DNA of 64,000 nt from Bacteroides ovatus (GCF_001314995.1 NZ_CP012938.1:3968001-4032000), one strand, 5' to 3'. Positions 53,782-62,931 are shown, counted from the first letter of the stretch. Notes: generated by a model from the sequence alone, not told the origin. Made by a program: numbers and translations.

Positions 53782-55407
53782 TCAATCTAACATCCAAACC
53801 AAACCGGGTTTCTCCCCTGCGAGATTCCATATTGCTTCATCCCAAGAAAGAGCCTTGGCAGCATCTATCGGGGTACTCATCGTAGAAAGACCATTGTAAC
53901 GGTCGGCACCAAATGTTTGTGCTCCGTAATTGGGTATTTCTTCGTCTACGATAGCGGGCGTATTGGCAGAGAAACGACATTCCATATTTGGATTCGCATA
54001 GCAATTATTAGCCTCATTCTTGTTAAAGCGTCCGCAAATTCTTCCCGACTTGGGTGCACCGTTAGAGAATAATTTCTGGTTCCAAGCCACACAATGTGTT
54101 ACGGTGATTCCTGTCGCCTTGTTAGCAAATCCCATAATACCGCCTACCTGATTTTGAGCGGAAATCTCGCAATCGGAATAACAATAAGAGATCACAGCTG
54201 TCGGACTAGGATCTACAAATCCGGCAATACCACCCGCAGGATTCGCCACTTTCATCGGGAAAGCTTGTGCAAGACCTGAAGAATAACACTGCGTAACGAT
54301 AGAATATAACATACGTCCAACAATGCCTCCTACACATGATTCAGTCACAATATCCCCAGTGGAAGAGCATTGAGAGATCGTTGCTCCGCCTCTCGTTTCC
54401 CCACAAATACCGCCGGCGCACCATACGGCAGTAATATCCGTTGCCGATGTACACTGATGAATTTTACTATCTGCACCATGAAGTCTTGCACAGATACCAC
54501 CAGCCTGACCGTTATCCCAGGCAGCCGCTCCCGTTCCCGAAGTTAAAGAAATCGTACCGGATACCCGAACATTCTCCACGATACCCGGAGAAGTAGCAGC
54601 TCCCACCTGTCCGGCAAGGATGCCTGCCATCTTTGTATTGGCTGTAATCTGCGCATTTTCAAAGTTTATATTGGAACACTTACCAACCAACAATCCAAAG
54701 AATCCCTGATTAACAGAAGAGGAAGTATTTACTTTCAGATTACGAATCGTATGTCCGCCTCCATCCAATACAAGTTGTTTGGAAACCGAGGTCTCTATCG
54801 GTTGCCAGTCTACACCTTGCAAATCAATATCATTCTCTATCTTGGCATAAATCGTCTTACCATCTTTGAGTTTCTCTCCGAGAGTTATCAAGTCGCTCGT
54901 TGTCGCCACGGTATAAGGGTTGTCGATTTCTCCCTGTTTCTGTTGCAGGAAGAAAGTCATTGTACTTTTCTCTTGATTGACTGCAAGATCGTCGGAAACC
55001 AGTTTCAAACCGAGAACGTATTTCTTTGATCCGTCAAGCGTACCTAAATCATGGAAGCGCAAATTTACCATACGCAGGACATCGTCCCCCTTAAAATTAA
55101 AATTACTTCCATCCAGATCATAATATTCCACAGGTAAGAGGTGATATTCTTCACCAAACTCTTTGGCATCAACAACAGCCAATTTCGCCTTTGCTTCTTT
55201 TTCGCAATGGCTTTTCTCCACCATAATGTTATATTGGTATTCCGGCTCATCCAGATATAAATCATATTTGCCTGTCTGATAAAGCGACAAGGTAATATTG
55301 GAATAGGTAACTTCAGCCTTTTCCGGCTGTGTCAGATCCATGACTTCACCACATGATATCAACGAAAACACCATTAATGACGCTACAATAGGAATGTATC
55401 TTTTCAT
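53782..55407 (-). CDS. DUF1735 lipoprotein with GLUG-type beta-helix repeats
   Basis: 541-residue lipoprotein (signal ends LISCGEVMD). The first 150 residues look like DUF1735, as in surface glycan-binding proteins. From about 165, after NPYTVATTSDLITLGEKL, come at least seven beta-helix turns with G-G-I-x-G patterns: GGGHTIRNLKV, AGILAGQV, GGICARLHG, GGICGETRG, GGIVGRML, GGIAGFVD, GGIMGFA. Such GLUG repeats form a long rod and are known from adhesins and IgA-binding or protease proteins. A role in binding the polysaccharide at the surface is inferred. It lies between the small lipoprotein and the GH43. Confidence 0.75.
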   Translation of the reverse strand: MKRYIPIVASLMVFSLISCGEVMDLTQPEKAEVTYSNITLSLYQTGKYDLYLDEPEYQYNIMVEKSHCEKEAKAKLAVVDAKEFGEEYHLLPVEYYDLDGSNFNFKGDDVLRMVNLRFHDLGTLDGSKKYVLGLKLVSDDLAVNQEKSTMTFFLQQKQGEIDNPYTVATTSDLITLGEKLKDGKTIYAKIENDIDLQGVDWQPIETSVSKQLVLDGGGHTIRNLKVNTSSSVNQGFFGLLVGKCSNINFENAQITANTKMAGILAGQVGAATSPGIVENVRVSGTISLTSGTGAAAWDNGQAGGICARLHGADSKIHQCTSATDITAVWCAGGICGETRGGATISQCSSTGDIVTESCVGGIVGRMLYSIVTQCYSSGLAQAFPMKVANPAGGIAGFVDPSPTAVISYCYSDCEISAQNQVGGIMGFANKATGITVTHCVAWNQKLFSNGAPKSGRICGRFNKNEANNCYANPNMECRFSANTPAIVDEEIPNYGAQTFGADRYNGLSTMSTPIDAAKALSWDEAIWNLAGEKPGLVWMLD

Positions 55408-55419
55408 AATATCTTTCTT

Positions 55420-55830
55420 TTAATTATTAAAAACAGGGATTACTATACCGACGTTATCTCCTGACAACCAAACTTTATCTCCGTCTATACGAACTACCTC
55501 CATCTCCATCCCTTCTTTGAGGAAAGAAACTCCTTGGAATGAGAATTCAGTCTTCATCTTTTGACCAACAGCCGTGGGCTTCCCGTCAAACTTCACATGA
55601 ATGTATTTGCTTTGATCCGAATTTTGCAGGCGATAAGTCAACCGTTTAGGATTAATTGCAGCCTGAAGTTGTTCCTGCTCTGTAAAAGTACAAATTCCAT
55701 CCAAACTATAAAACCCAACTTCGGTATATCCCGTTATATTCTTTTTATCAACCCCGTTTTCGGCATATTCCGTCTCCGCACAAGAGGCGAAAACCAACAA
55801 ACATACCAACACTACATATATTACTTTCAT
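55420..55830 (-). CDS. Small lipoprotein, unknown family
   Basis: 136-residue lipoprotein with signal peptide and Cys17 in VFASCAET. The rest is beta-rich, with FSLDG-like and VKFDGKPTAVGQK segments, and probably forms one sandwich domain. I do not recognise it. It lies 12 bases before the GLUG-repeat lipoprotein and 21 bases after the GH-A-like gene, so it belongs to the same operon and may be an accessory binding protein. Confidence 0.7.
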   Translation of the reverse strand: MKVIYVVLVCLLVFASCAETEYAENGVDKKNITGYTEVGFYSLDGICTFTEQEQLQAAINPKRLTYRLQNSDQSKYIHVKFDGKPTAVGQKMKTEFSFQGVSFLKEGMEMEVVRIDGDKVWLSGDNVGIVIPVFNN

Positions 55831-55851
55831 AAGCGAATAAATTTAAGATAA

Positions 55852-57510
55852 TTACTTTCTAATAGTTGTCGACAACATTTCTACCGATCCATCCTTATAA
55901 GTCACTTCGGCGGTAAGTATTTGTCCGTTCAGGTTCTTATTCACTATATTGATTTCCTGTCCATCCAGCTTTACTTTATAAGATGAGACATCATCCGGCA
56001 AATTTAATAGTTGTACCAACATATATCCATCCACTTGTTGATATTTCAACAAAGGAAACTTTCCTGTTACAGACTTGGTCTTAACATCATCCTTCCACAA
56101 CACGGCATCATCCGATTTCAGCAATGCTACATGATAAGTCGTTCCGGGAGCAAGATTTTCAACCAATGTATAGTCATTCTCCGAATCAAGCGATCGACGC
56201 ACCACCTCTGTTCCCTCCTCATCTGTTACTGACAATATACCTGTTTTATCGGCTCCATTACCCCAACTTATGAACAATTCCCGTTGTCCTCCGACAAGGC
56301 TGGAAACTGTCAATCCATCCCGGGCAGCAATAAAATCAGGATATAACAATGGATTGGGATTGTAGAATCCGTCTGCATCCAGTCCTAAATAACGGGAAAA
56401 ATAAATTCCTCCAAGTTCCCACATTTCAGTCTTCGCATCGTAAACAGCTCTCGCTCCACCGGGAACCACACTAAAACGTCCGGTAATGGCATACGTATCA
56501 TATTTCTTGAATACTTCATAAAAAGTCTTATACCAATTCTTCGGATACCAGGAATAACTCTCAAAAAGGCTCTTGAACTCGGTTGCACTGACCGGTGTAC
56601 CGGCATTAGCTTTTTCAGCTATCAGATTAAGGTATTCGTAAATTTTCATCCCGGCCGTATAACCATGCTTGGTTCCCCATTCTCCCAGTGCGTCGGCTAC
56701 ATGAGGATTTAAAGCACGTACCATAGAGAATTCCGTGCAAATCAGTTTCTTTGTTACACCATATTTATCGCGGATAATACGGAAATCATCTTCCGCCTGG
56801 TTGATTTTCAATGCGTGAACGTGTAAGTCGAGCCCTACAACATTAGGATTGTTATTAACCACAGAGACTACCGCAGGTACCGTTTCGCTCTTCGGCAATT
56901 CGGATACACGGTTCAATGCTCCGGCATAAATATCAAATGTCCATCCATTAGCCTGTTTCCAGGCAGTCAGCCGATTGGCAAACTCATTCAGAAATGCCCG
57001 ATAATCCTCACCGTCCGCATGACAGAGATCGGTATCCAATGCATTCTCCCATTCCGGTTCGTTACCCATGACAAGTATTTCAATATTCTTCGCCATATCA
57101 TAGGTTTTCAGTAATACTTCAGTTGCCTGAAATATGTACTCCATCTCCTTAGTTCCTACTTTGGGAACCGTGTCGGTATATAATTCAAAAGGTATTTTCA
57201 GGCTCAATATAAATTTCACACGGTCGCCCAAGGCTTTCTTGGCCTGAATAAATTTCAGTGTAGGAATATGTGTCCTGATGGCATTTTCTTTCACACCAAC
57301 AATCTTCCCGTTTTCATTTTGAAGAAACAGATTGGGGATATTGACAAATCCTCTCACCCAAGTCACTTTCGACTGTTTCAACATCTCTATTTCCGTAATC
57401 GGGTAATCTATATTTTCATTATAGTTCGCCCCCAAATCCTGCGCCTTTGTTCCCATCGAACATAAGAACAGCAATACAAACATTAAAAAAGCTTTCATTT
57501 TCATATACAT
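55852..57510 (-). CDS. Clan GH-A-like glycoside hydrolase of unassigned family
   Basis: 552-residue secreted protein (signal ends GTKAQ). Residues 25-390 read as a TIM barrel: WVRGFVNIPN at 51-60, MGNEPEW with likely acid/base Glu151, GLDLHVHAL near 227, and ICTEFSMV with likely nucleophile Glu260. The Asn-Glu-Pro on strand 4 and Glu on strand 7 are the clan GH-A pattern. Residues about 395-470 resemble an Fn3 domain and are followed by another small beta domain. I could not match it to a specific GH family. It has its own promoter at 57544-57551 and leads the operon with the two lipoproteins and the GH43. It is the best candidate for the endo-acting enzyme of the locus. Confidence 0.72.
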   Translation of the reverse strand: MYMKMKAFLMFVLLFLCSMGTKAQDLGANYNENIDYPITEIEMLKQSKVTWVRGFVNIPNLFLQNENGKIVGVKENAIRTHIPTLKFIQAKKALGDRVKFILSLKIPFELYTDTVPKVGTKEMEYIFQATEVLLKTYDMAKNIEILVMGNEPEWENALDTDLCHADGEDYRAFLNEFANRLTAWKQANGWTFDIYAGALNRVSELPKSETVPAVVSVVNNNPNVVGLDLHVHALKINQAEDDFRIIRDKYGVTKKLICTEFSMVRALNPHVADALGEWGTKHGYTAGMKIYEYLNLIAEKANAGTPVSATEFKSLFESYSWYPKNWYKTFYEVFKKYDTYAITGRFSVVPGGARAVYDAKTEMWELGGIYFSRYLGLDADGFYNPNPLLYPDFIAARDGLTVSSLVGGQRELFISWGNGADKTGILSVTDEEGTEVVRRSLDSENDYTLVENLAPGTTYHVALLKSDDAVLWKDDVKTKSVTGKFPLLKYQQVDGYMLVQLLNLPDDVSSYKVKLDGQEINIVNKNLNGQILTAEVTYKDGSVEMLSTTIRK

Positions 57511-57543
57511 ACTTCAAGGTTAATTGTCCGACATCGAACAGAA

Positions 57544-57551
57544 CAAAGGTA
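57544..57551 (-). promoter_or_regulatory. -7 promoter box of the GH-A-like operon
   Basis: Minus strand TACCTTTG, a full match, 34 bases upstream of the GH-A-like start, in the gap after the sulfatase gene. Confidence 0.6.
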
Positions 57552-57623
57552 GAGAAATAAACTCCGGTAGAATAGAACGATTGTTTTATCAACGGGATTT
57601 ATGTTCAGAATAAACATTTGACC

Positions 57624-59150
57624 TTATTTTAATGGTTCTTCTTCTACTTCACTGCGATAATAACCGTCCACTTCAGCAAAGAAATTCTGCTTCAGGGAGT
57701 CCAGAAGTTCGGGCTGTTGTGCCGCCATATTCTGTTGTTGAGTCCGGTCGGCTTTTACATTAAATAATCCGTATTCACCCAGATTACCCAATTCATTTCC
57801 GGTCAGGTTTCGTTCGGAACCTTTATAAGGAGGCATCATAATCCAGTCGCCCGAACGATAAGCCATACGTCCTTGCGCTTCCAGCACTACATCCTTGCGG
57901 GCAGTCTGCTCTTTTCCGAAGAAAGCATCCAGATAGTTCCGACTATCCAAACCTTCCGGCAAATCGGCATGTATCATCGAACCCAGAGAAGCGAGAATAT
58001 CTACCTGACAAACCAGTGCATCGGATACGACCGGCTGAATCTTTCCTTTCCAATAAACAAACAGAGGAATATGCGTACCACCGTCGAACAAACTATATTT
58101 ACCTCCGCGCAGACCTCCTGCAGGAAGGTGATCGCCTGCCAGTTCGGGAGCACCGTCTTTGTAACCGTCATTCAGAACCGGCCCGTTATCGCTGGAGAAG
58201 ATAATCAGTGTCTTTTCCAACAAGCCTTCTTTCTTCAAGTGGGCAAGCAGTTCGCCGACACACCAGTCTGCCTCAACGATGGCATCGCCACGAGGCCCCA
58301 TCGTTGTTTTGCCCACAAATCGCTGGTGGGGAGCACGAGGGACGTGAGGTTCGTGTAAGCCATAATACAGGAAGAAAGGAGCACCTTTGTGTTCAGTAAC
58401 AAAGTTCTTTACCTTATCTACAAAATAGTCGGCCATATCCTCGTCTTTCCAACGGGCTTTCTGTCCGCCTTTCATATATCCGATACGAGGAATTCCGTTT
58501 ACTATAGAGTTATTATGTCCGTGTGCCCACTGCATTTTCAGCATCTCCGGATGAGAGATGGCAGTCGGTTCGCCCTCAAAATTATGCTCGTAACTCACTT
58601 CGATAGGGTCGGCCGGGTCGAGTCCTACTACATCACCGTTTTCCACGTAAACCGTCGGGACACGGTCGTTGGTTGCCGCAATCAGGCAAGAGTAGTCGAA
58701 ACCGATTTCTTTGGCACCCGGTTTGACGGTTTCGTTCCAGTTGACATTGCCGTCTCCCATCCCCAAATGCCACTTTCCGATAGCTCCGGTCACATACCCG
58801 CACTGCTGCATCATCTTCGGCAAGGTAAACTGATTTTCATTAATGATAAGAGGAGCATCTCCCGGCAGGATTTTTGCATCCTTATTTTTCCACGGATACA
58901 TTCCGGTCATCAAAGCATAACGGCTGGGAGTGGAAGTTGCCGAAGTGGCATATCCGTTCGTGAAACAAACTCCGCCATGAGCCAGACTGTCGATATTCGG
59001 AGTATGAATCGTAGTAGAGCCATAAGCGCTGACATCACCAAATCCCAGATCATCGGCAAGAATCACAATCACATTCGGCTTTTCTTCTACTGGCTGTGAG
59101 GTACAACCTACTAAAGACAACGTAGGAACTAGATAGATTATCTTTTTCAT
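57624..59150 (-). CDS. S1-family sulfatase, Ser-type, lipoprotein
   Basis: 508-residue sulfatase with a short lipoprotein signal (SLVGCTSQ, Cys16), unlike the two sulfatases with plain signal peptides, so it is membrane-anchored. PNVIVILADDLGFGD is at 25-39, the formylglycine site is Ser73 in S-T-P-S-R, GKWHLG is near 123, and the metal cluster IIFSSDNGP is near 318. It resembles N-acetylgalactosamine-6- or arylsulfatase-like enzymes, but the substrate cannot be fixed. It has its own -7 box at 59175-59182 and is the right-most gene of the sulfatase locus. Confidence 0.92.
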   Translation of the reverse strand: MKKIIYLVPTLSLVGCTSQPVEEKPNVIVILADDLGFGDVSAYGSTTIHTPNIDSLAHGGVCFTNGYATSATSTPSRYALMTGMYPWKNKDAKILPGDAPLIINENQFTLPKMMQQCGYVTGAIGKWHLGMGDGNVNWNETVKPGAKEIGFDYSCLIAATNDRVPTVYVENGDVVGLDPADPIEVSYEHNFEGEPTAISHPEMLKMQWAHGHNNSIVNGIPRIGYMKGGQKARWKDEDMADYFVDKVKNFVTEHKGAPFFLYYGLHEPHVPRAPHQRFVGKTTMGPRGDAIVEADWCVGELLAHLKKEGLLEKTLIIFSSDNGPVLNDGYKDGAPELAGDHLPAGGLRGGKYSLFDGGTHIPLFVYWKGKIQPVVSDALVCQVDILASLGSMIHADLPEGLDSRNYLDAFFGKEQTARKDVVLEAQGRMAYRSGDWIMMPPYKGSERNLTGNELGNLGEYGLFNVKADRTQQQNMAAQQPELLDSLKQNFFAEVDGYYRSEVEEEPLK

Positions 59151-59174
59151 AATATTATGTAGTTAATAACGATG

Positions 59175-59182
59175 CAAATTTA
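59175..59182 (-). promoter_or_regulatory. -7 promoter box of the right-hand sulfatase
   Basis: Minus strand TAAATTTG, a full match, 25 bases before the start codon. Confidence 0.5.
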
Positions 59183-59313
59183 GCCACCACTTATTTATTT
59201 ATGTAGAACAAATGTTTAATAATGGGGAGAAATGTCCATCCTGCAACTATTCCAGAGAAATAAGGTATGAAAATGCGTGTGATGAATTAACTCGAAATGA
59301 TAGCATAGGCCTG

Positions 59314-59836
59314 TCAATGTTCTACTTTTAATATTCTACAGGAAAATAGCCAGTTAGAAAGTAGCAAACTAGAAAATAAACTGTATAAATAAACGCATGA
59401 GCATACAAAAAACAGTCTAATATTGCATAAAGCCAAACAAGATATACATCTTTCTCTATTCAGGAACCGTTCATTGCCTTAAAACCAACGAAGTGTTCCT
59501 CGGTGTGCATCGACTTGTTCCTCACCGAGGAAGCTATCGTTCTCCGGTGAAGAAGATAAAAATGGACTATTAAGAAATATTTTCTCCCTAGTTTATCATA
59601 ATATATTGGAAAGGAGAAAATAATAAAATGATTGGTTATTCAGGTATCTACTCTCCAAATAACAAAAAGAATCAAGAATCTATCGCAATTCGATTAGTAT
59701 ATTCTCAAAACAGCGAGAATAGAGAATCACGTAATTACAAATGCATGGCATTTTCCGGCTTTTCTTTACCAAACTGCGATTTATGTCCTTCTCCGATGAT
59801 TAAATATTCCTTTTTTAAGAATCATCGTTTTTTAAG
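59314..59836. repeat. 523-bp non-coding element, right copy
   Basis: Second copy of the element at 8596-9120, same orientation. It contains the three-arm stem region at 59496-59554. A 73-codon frame exists only in this copy because of an indel, and codon differences between copies do not favour silent changes, so it is not treated as a gene. The rest of the 59151-60025 gap holds only the promoters listed. Confidence 0.85.
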
Positions 59837-59971
59837 GGAGGCTATATAGTTTGGAATAGAGGTTGTGCTTAACAATAAAAACTGTAATAGTATACAGGAA
59901 CAGCCCAATAAGATATTACCGGATTCTGACAAGATTAGGTAATGTCTTATTTTTATAATGATGAAAATTGT

Positions 59972-59979
59972 TACCTTTG
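59972..59979 (+). promoter_or_regulatory. -7 promoter box of the alpha/beta-hydrolase gene
   Basis: TACCTTTG, 47 bases before the ATG at 60026. It lies inside a longer reading frame that begins at 59942, which argues for the later start. Confidence 0.6.
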
Positions 59980-60025
59980 TATATATCTTATATTTACAAT
60001 TAAGATTAAACCTAATTTTTCGCTT

Positions 60026-61432
60026 ATGAAAATAGTTAAGGCTACCTACATCGTTATATTCATTACCGGACTATTAGCCGGAGTGTTCTTCTCATCCTCT
60101 GTTTCCGCCCAAGATATTTCGGGAGCCTGGCACGGAAAACTTTCCCTTCCCACCGGTTCATTGACTATTGTATTCCACATCAGTCAAACGGAACAAGGCG
60201 CTTATGTGACCACACTGGACAGTCCCGACCAGGGAGCCAACGGTATCAAGACACAGACTACTTCTTTCAATGATTCTACTTTAATTATCCAGATACCTGT
60301 GATTCATGCTTCGTACAAAGGAAAACTGAACAGTGATAACACAATCAACGGAACATTTACGCAAGGGATGCCCCTTCCGTTGAATTTGAAAAAGGGAGAA
60401 GCCAGCCGCCCCAAGCGTCCGCAGGAGCCTCAACCGCCTTTCCCTTACAGAAGTGAAGAAGTCACCGTGAGGAATGAACGCGATGGTATTAACCTTGCCG
60501 GAACATTGACTCTTCCCGAAAAAGGAACTAAATTTCCGGCAGTGGTAATGGTGACAGGAAGCGGTGCGCAGAACCGGGATGAGGAAATCATGGGACACAA
60601 ACCTTTCTTTGTCATCGCCGATTATCTGACCCGAAACGGAATTGCTGTGCTTAGATGTGATGACAGGGGTACTGCCGCTTCACAAGGTACTCACGCAACA
60701 GCTACCAATGAGGATTTTGCCACAGATACGGAAGCAATGGTGAATTATCTGCGCAGCAGAAAAGAAATAAATGCAAAGAAAATCGGAATTATCGGACATA
60801 GCGCAGGCGGAATCATTGCATTCATCGTTGCCAAAAAGGACCCATCCATTGCATTTGTCGTTTCATTGGCAGGAGCCGGCGTGAGAGGCGACAGTCTGAT
60901 GCTGAAGCAGGTAGAGTTAATCTCTAAATCCCAGGGAATGCCGGATGCCGTCTGGCAAGGGATGAAGCCTTCGATACGGAACAGATATGCCATACTGCAA
61001 CAAACAGACAAAACTCCCGAAGAGTTGCAGAAAGAACTGTATGCAGATGTTACAAAAACAATGTCTCCCGAACAATTGAAAGACCTGAATACCATCCAGC
61101 AACTATCCGCACAAATCAGTTCGATGACTTCTCCGTGGTATCTTCATTTTATGAGATATGACCCGGCCCAGGATTTGAAGAAACTAAAATGTCCGGTTCT
61201 GGCTCTGAACGGAGAAAAGGATATTCAAGTGGATGCCGCCATGAATCTTGCTGCCATTCAGGAAAGAATCACCGGAAATGGAAACAAAAATGTAACAGTC
61301 AAAGCCTATCCGAACTTAAATCATCTGTTTCAGACTTGCGAAAAAGGAACATTGGCTGAATACGGGCAGTTGGAAGAAACAATCAATCCGGAAGTCTTGA
61401 AAGATATCATTGAATGGATAAGGAAACAATAA
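60026..61432 (+). CDS. Secreted alpha/beta-hydrolase
   Basis: 468-residue protein with a signal peptide at about 1-28 (VSSSVSAQ-like end, then DISGAWHG). The first 120 residues form a beta domain often found before such hydrolases. The catalytic domain follows: GSGAQNRDE near 170 for the oxyanion region, GHSAGG near 257 with the nucleophile Ser, LNGEKDIQV near 395 with the acidic residue, and NLNHLFQ near 430 with the His. Similar proteins are esterases or dipeptidyl-type peptidases, and the substrate is unknown. It is a single gene downstream of the right repeat copy. Confidence 0.87.
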   Translation: MKIVKATYIVIFITGLLAGVFFSSSVSAQDISGAWHGKLSLPTGSLTIVFHISQTEQGAYVTTLDSPDQGANGIKTQTTSFNDSTLIIQIPVIHASYKGKLNSDNTINGTFTQGMPLPLNLKKGEASRPKRPQEPQPPFPYRSEEVTVRNERDGINLAGTLTLPEKGTKFPAVVMVTGSGAQNRDEEIMGHKPFFVIADYLTRNGIAVLRCDDRGTAASQGTHATATNEDFATDTEAMVNYLRSRKEINAKKIGIIGHSAGGIIAFIVAKKDPSIAFVVSLAGAGVRGDSLMLKQVELISKSQGMPDAVWQGMKPSIRNRYAILQQTDKTPEELQKELYADVTKTMSPEQLKDLNTIQQLSAQISSMTSPWYLHFMRYDPAQDLKKLKCPVLALNGEKDIQVDAAMNLAAIQERITGNGNKNVTVKAYPNLNHLFQTCEKGTLAEYGQLEETINPEVLKDIIEWIRKQ

Positions 61433-61492
61433 GTCTATTAATGATATTACTTAGCAAGTACACATTTCTCAATATCACATTCTTTTCTTGCT

Positions 61493-61527
61493 AATTCTTG
61501 CAAATTCTTCAAATATTTGCAAGAATT
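61493..61527. terminator. 12-bp inverted repeat after the hydrolase gene
   Basis: AATTCTTGCAAA and TTTGCAAGAATT enclose 11 bases, 60 bases after the stop. No T run follows on the plus strand, so termination is a guess. The 61433-61733 gap otherwise holds only the next promoter. Confidence 0.4.
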
Positions 61528-61656
61528 GGAAAGAAAGTAAATGGCTACAATTTACATATACTACATAAATCTCCCGTCATCAGCTTACACCAACATTGTC
61601 TAATTTGATTTAAATCAAAATCTATCTCATCGAACTCACCCTGAAAGATTTTGTTT

Positions 61657-61664
61657 TACCTTTG
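61657..61664 (+). promoter_or_regulatory. -7 promoter box of the MFS gene
   Basis: TACCTTTG, 70 bases before the start; a full match, with no clear -33 element. Confidence 0.5.
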
Positions 61665-61733
61665 CAGCCGAAATAAATAAGCGGCAAATAATAGTAAGGT
61701 AAAAAGGTAACAGGTATTAAGGTTAAGTTTTGT

Positions 61734-62876
61734 ATGAAGAAGAGTCTTATTGCATTGGCGTTCGGCACACTGGGATTAGGTATTGCCGAATTTGTAATGA
61801 TGGGAATTTTGCCCGATGTGGCAAAAGATTTAGGTATTAGTATTCCTACCGCAGGGCATTTCATTTCTGCTTATGCATTAGGCGTCTGTGTCGGTGCACC
61901 TGTATTGACACTGGCTCGCAAATATCCGCTAAAACATATTCTGTTAGTATTAGTTACCTTAATTATGATAGGTAATATCTGTGCGGCTATGGCTCCCAAT
62001 TACTGGGTGTTGCTCGCTGCCCGTTTTATCTCCGGCTTGCCTCATGGTGCATACTTCGGAGTAGGCTCTATTGTTGCAGAGAAACTAGCCGACAAGGGTA
62101 AAGGTTCGGAAGCCGTCTCCATCATGATTGCAGGAATGACCATTGCCAACCTGTTTGGTGTACCTTTGGGCACTTCCCTAAGTACCATGCTTTCCTGGCG
62201 TGCCACTTTCTTGCTGGTCGGTATCTGGGGAATTGTTATCCTATATTACATCTGGCGATGGGTTCCGCATGTAGAAGGCTTAAAGGATACCGGCTTTAAA
62301 GGACAATTCCGCTTTCTTAGAACTCCGGCTCCGTGGCTGATTCTCGGTGCTACGGCACTAGGTAATGGCGGTGTATTCTGCTGGTATAGCTACATCAATC
62401 CGATGCTTACCAATGTGTCCGGCTTCTCCGCTGAAAGCATTACGCCTTTAATGATCCTTGCCGGCTTCGGTATGGTGATGGGAAACCTGATTAGCGGACG
62501 TCTCTCCGACCGCTACACCCCCGGAAAAGTAGGGACTGCCGCACAAGCACTTATCTGTATTATGTTATTGCTCATTTTCTTCCTTTCTCCCTATAAATGG
62601 GCAGCAGCCCTGTTGATGTGTCTTTGTACGGCAGGACTGTTCGCAGTATCCAGTCCGGAGCAGATATTAATTATCCGCGTATCAAAGGGAGGAGAAATGC
62701 TGGGAGCAGCCTGCGTGCAGGTTGCATTCAATCTCGGAAATGCCATCGGTGCTTATGCAGGCGGACTGGCTGTTAGTGGTGGATACCGTTATCCGGCTCT
62801 GGCGGGTGTACCATTTGCTCTAATTGGATTTACTTTATTCTTGATTTTTTATAAGAAATATCAGGCAAAATACTAA
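61734..62876 (+). CDS. MFS exporter, AraJ-like
   Basis: 380-residue inner-membrane protein with about 12 membrane helices, of the AraJ / drug-proton antiporter DHA1 group. The opening IALAFGTLGLGIAEFVMMGILPDVAKDLGIS is the usual start of AraJ relatives, and RFISGLPHGAYFGVG near 97-111 and SGRLSDRYTPGKVG near 250 are MFS loop motifs. Relatives export arabinose, purines or drugs, and the substrate cannot be inferred from sequence. Although AraJ is linked to arabinose, nothing here ties the gene to the nearby GH51/GH43 locus. The frame closes with a basic tail. Confidence 0.9.
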   Translation: MKKSLIALAFGTLGLGIAEFVMMGILPDVAKDLGISIPTAGHFISAYALGVCVGAPVLTLARKYPLKHILLVLVTLIMIGNICAAMAPNYWVLLAARFISGLPHGAYFGVGSIVAEKLADKGKGSEAVSIMIAGMTIANLFGVPLGTSLSTMLSWRATFLLVGIWGIVILYYIWRWVPHVEGLKDTGFKGQFRFLRTPAPWLILGATALGNGGVFCWYSYINPMLTNVSGFSAESITPLMILAGFGMVMGNLISGRLSDRYTPGKVGTAAQALICIMLLLIFFLSPYKWAAALLMCLCTAGLFAVSSPEQILIIRVSKGGEMLGAACVQVAFNLGNAIGAYAGGLAVSGGYRYPALAGVPFALIGFTLFLIFYKKYQAKY

Positions 62877-62931
62877 ATAACTAGTAAAAGCTGCCCTACT
62901 TTCTGCTGCAAGATAAAATTCACTTTAAAGT

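Noticed and set aside
59628..59849. 73-codon plus-strand frame within the right repeat copy
   Set aside because: The left copy is frameshifted at the same place, and more codon differences change the residue than are silent, which is unlike a gene under selection.
59942..60025. Upstream start for the alpha/beta-hydrolase at 59942
   Set aside because: A full -7 promoter box lies within this stretch and the signal peptide begins at 60026.
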